Positions 6,183-6,720 of a stretch of DNA of 6,720 nt are shown piece after piece. The notes under the pieces are model-generated. The model ran no database searches, was not told the DNA's origin, and saw only the letters and a program-made list of their open reading frames with translations. Source of the stretch: UMGS1696 sp045643285 (lineage in GTDB: Bacteria > Bacillota > Clostridia > Oscillospirales > CAG-272). How positions within the stretch are numbered: the stretch's first letter is position 1; every line of letters starts with the position of its first letter. The stretch covers positions 1 to 6,720 of the forward strand of contig JAZUKN010000064.1 in assembly GCA_045643285.1 (NCBI GenBank), given 5' to 3'. The translations under genes and the position numbers were made by a program.

Positions 6183-6524
6183 ATGAAAAGAAATCAGATG
6201 AAAAAGCCGATGCCTGACGGTGCGAAGAAGGTTCTTCGCGTATGGTGTTCGATTGTGCTTGTCGCCCTGCTTCTGTCCGCTATGGCGGTCACTTGTTTTG
6301 CGGCAGATGACGATCCTATCACGGTCGTCAACAACCTTTCGGATTTTATGTTCGGGCTTGTCCGTGCGGTCGGTATGATTATGCTCGGCTTTGCGGTCGT
6401 GCAGATCGGTTTGTCCCTCAAATCCCACGATCCCTCGCAGAGAGCGCAGGGCTTTTTGACGCTTGCGGGCGGCGTTGTCATTACCTTCGCCAAGGAAATT
6501 CTGACGCTCATCACCGGTGGTTGA
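6183..6524 (+). CDS. Small two-helix membrane protein, VirB2/Maff2-like
   Basis: A 113-residue membrane protein, probably the pilin-like (VirB2/TrbC) or Maff2-type component of the mating channel. A basic n-region (residues 1-19) leads into a hydrophobic core (VWCSIVLVALLLSAMAV, ~20-36) and a good signal-peptidase site after CFA, giving a mature start ADDDPITVV. The mature part has two hydrophobic helices (~LSDFMFGLVRAVGMIMLGFA and ~FLTLAGGVVITFAKEILTLI) around a short loop SHDPSQRAQG, which recalls the NPxAxxQG-type loop of Maff2 proteins. The ATG at 6183 has AAGGA (6168-6172) 10 nt upstream. The frame is open back to TTG 6099, which overlaps the ATPase stop and has AGGAG 5 nt before it; that start would add 28 residues ahead of the signal peptide. 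The gene lies between hairpins, a layout compatible with expression separate from its operon neighbours. Confidence 0.75.
   Translation: MKRNQMKKPMPDGAKKVLRVWCSIVLVALLLSAMAVTCFAADDDPITVVNNLSDFMFGLVRAVGMIMLGFAVVQIGLSLKSHDPSQRAQGFLTLAGGVVITFAKEILTLITGG
6222..6239 (+). repeat. Inverted repeat early in the membrane-protein gene
   Basis: GCGAAGAA (6222-6229) and TTCTTCGC (6232-6239) are perfect inverted repeats separated by GG. In RNA this gives about 7 bp with a 4-nt loop, starting 39 nt into the coding region. It may be incidental, but it adds to the hairpin cluster around this start. Confidence 0.45.
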
Positions 6525-6538
6525 TGAAAGAATAACGG

Positions 6539-6562
6539 TCGGCGGGCGGAAAAGCCCGCCGA
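6539..6562 (+). terminator. GC-rich hairpin after the membrane-protein gene, no U-tract
   Basis: TCGGCGGGC (6539-6547), loop GGAAAA, GCCCGCCGA (6554-6562): a perfect 9-bp stem that two G-U pairs can extend. It is followed by TTAAGACAGG, not a T run, so termination would be weak at most. It lies 14 nt after the stop codon and 9 nt before the next ribosome binding site. It could be a partial terminator or a 3' stabilising hairpin for the short upstream cistron. Confidence 0.5.
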
Positions 6563-6581
6563 TTAAGACAGGAGGAGATCA

Positions 6582-6720
6582 ATGTCAAACAACTGGGTTG
6601 TAGAAAACATTGAAAATGCTCTGAACACTTGGAACGACAAGCTTGCCGAAATATGGCGGCTTCTGACCGAAACGCCGGAGAGCTTCAAGGGCGGGACGAT
6701 CTGGAACGTGATGGTGAGTA
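6582..6720 (+). CDS. VirB6/TrbL-like conjugal transfer membrane protein, 5' end only
   Basis: The first 46 codons of a gene that runs off the window. The start ATG at 6582 has a near-perfect Shine-Dalgarno sequence, AGGAGG (6570-6575), 6 nt upstream. The visible N-terminus begins SNNWVVENIENALNTWNDKL and continues with IWRLL, PESFKGG and TIWNVMV. This matches the start of the large VirB6/TrbL-like channel proteins of clostridial conjugative elements (the CD1112-type family), in which this amphipathic N-terminus precedes several membrane helices. Those helices lie beyond the window. Such proteins form part of the inner-membrane channel of the transfer apparatus, and the position directly after the small VirB2/Maff2-like gene is the usual order. 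The family call rests on a short segment plus gene order. Confidence 0.8.
   Translation, partial: MSNNWVVENIENALNTWNDKLAEIWRLLTETPESFKGGTIWNVMVS

Noticed and set aside
1..6720. CRISPR array, insertion sequence, tRNA, integrase, resistance or defence cargo
   Set aside because: No regularly spaced repeats, transposase motifs, tRNA-like folds or cargo genes were seen. The window is filled with transfer genes.

Overview
The window is a stretch of the transfer (conjugation) module of a Tn1549/CTn-type integrative and conjugative element from a Gram-positive bacterium. The most likely host group is gut Clostridia (Lachnospiraceae or Oscillospiraceae). This rests on the gene families and their order (Toprim protein, DpnD/PcfM, MobC, MOBP relaxase, PcfB/DUF3801, ArdC-like, VirD4/TraG ATPase, VirB2/Maff2-like small membrane protein, VirB6/TrbL-like protein), on strong AAAGGAG-type ribosome binding sites, and on a GC content near 50%. 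The species cannot be named from the sequence. Every supported gene is on the + strand and tightly packed, which suggests one long operon whose promoter lies outside the window. I found no convincing sigma-70 promoter inside it, and no cargo genes, integrase, insertion sequence, CRISPR array, tRNA or rRNA.

Layout. 1-303: 3' end of a Toprim-domain (DUF3991-like) gene. 239-445: a small DpnD/PcfM-type gene overlapping it by 65 nt. 446-556: a non-coding stretch dense in inverted repeats, the best candidate for the origin of transfer (oriT). 557-925 and 882-2225: the relaxosome pair, MobC accessory protein and MobA/VirD2-like relaxase. 2209-3126: PcfB-like protein. 3130-4065: ArdC-like protein with a degenerate metallopeptidase motif. 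4062-4256: unrecognised 64-residue protein. 4246-6102: VirD4/TraG coupling ATPase. 6103-6182: leader with two strong hairpins. 6183-6524: small two-helix membrane protein with a signal peptide. 6539-6562: hairpin without a U-tract. 6582-6720: start of the VirB6/TrbL-like channel gene, cut by the window end.

How the parts fit together (from family knowledge). MobC and the relaxase bind and nick oriT. PcfB and the coupling ATPase bring the nicked DNA-relaxase complex to the membrane. The small membrane protein and the VirB6-like protein begin the mating-pair channel block that continues beyond the window. The ArdC-like protein may protect or bind incoming single-stranded DNA.

This is a recognisable module, and I see no wholly new system in it. 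The points worth a second look are the nested repeat architecture at 456-547 next to a mobC gene without a Shine-Dalgarno sequence, the cluster of hairpins around the small membrane-protein gene, the loss of the zinc-binding motif in the ArdC-like protein, a GC step inside the relaxase gene, and a long low-complexity tail on the PcfB-like protein.
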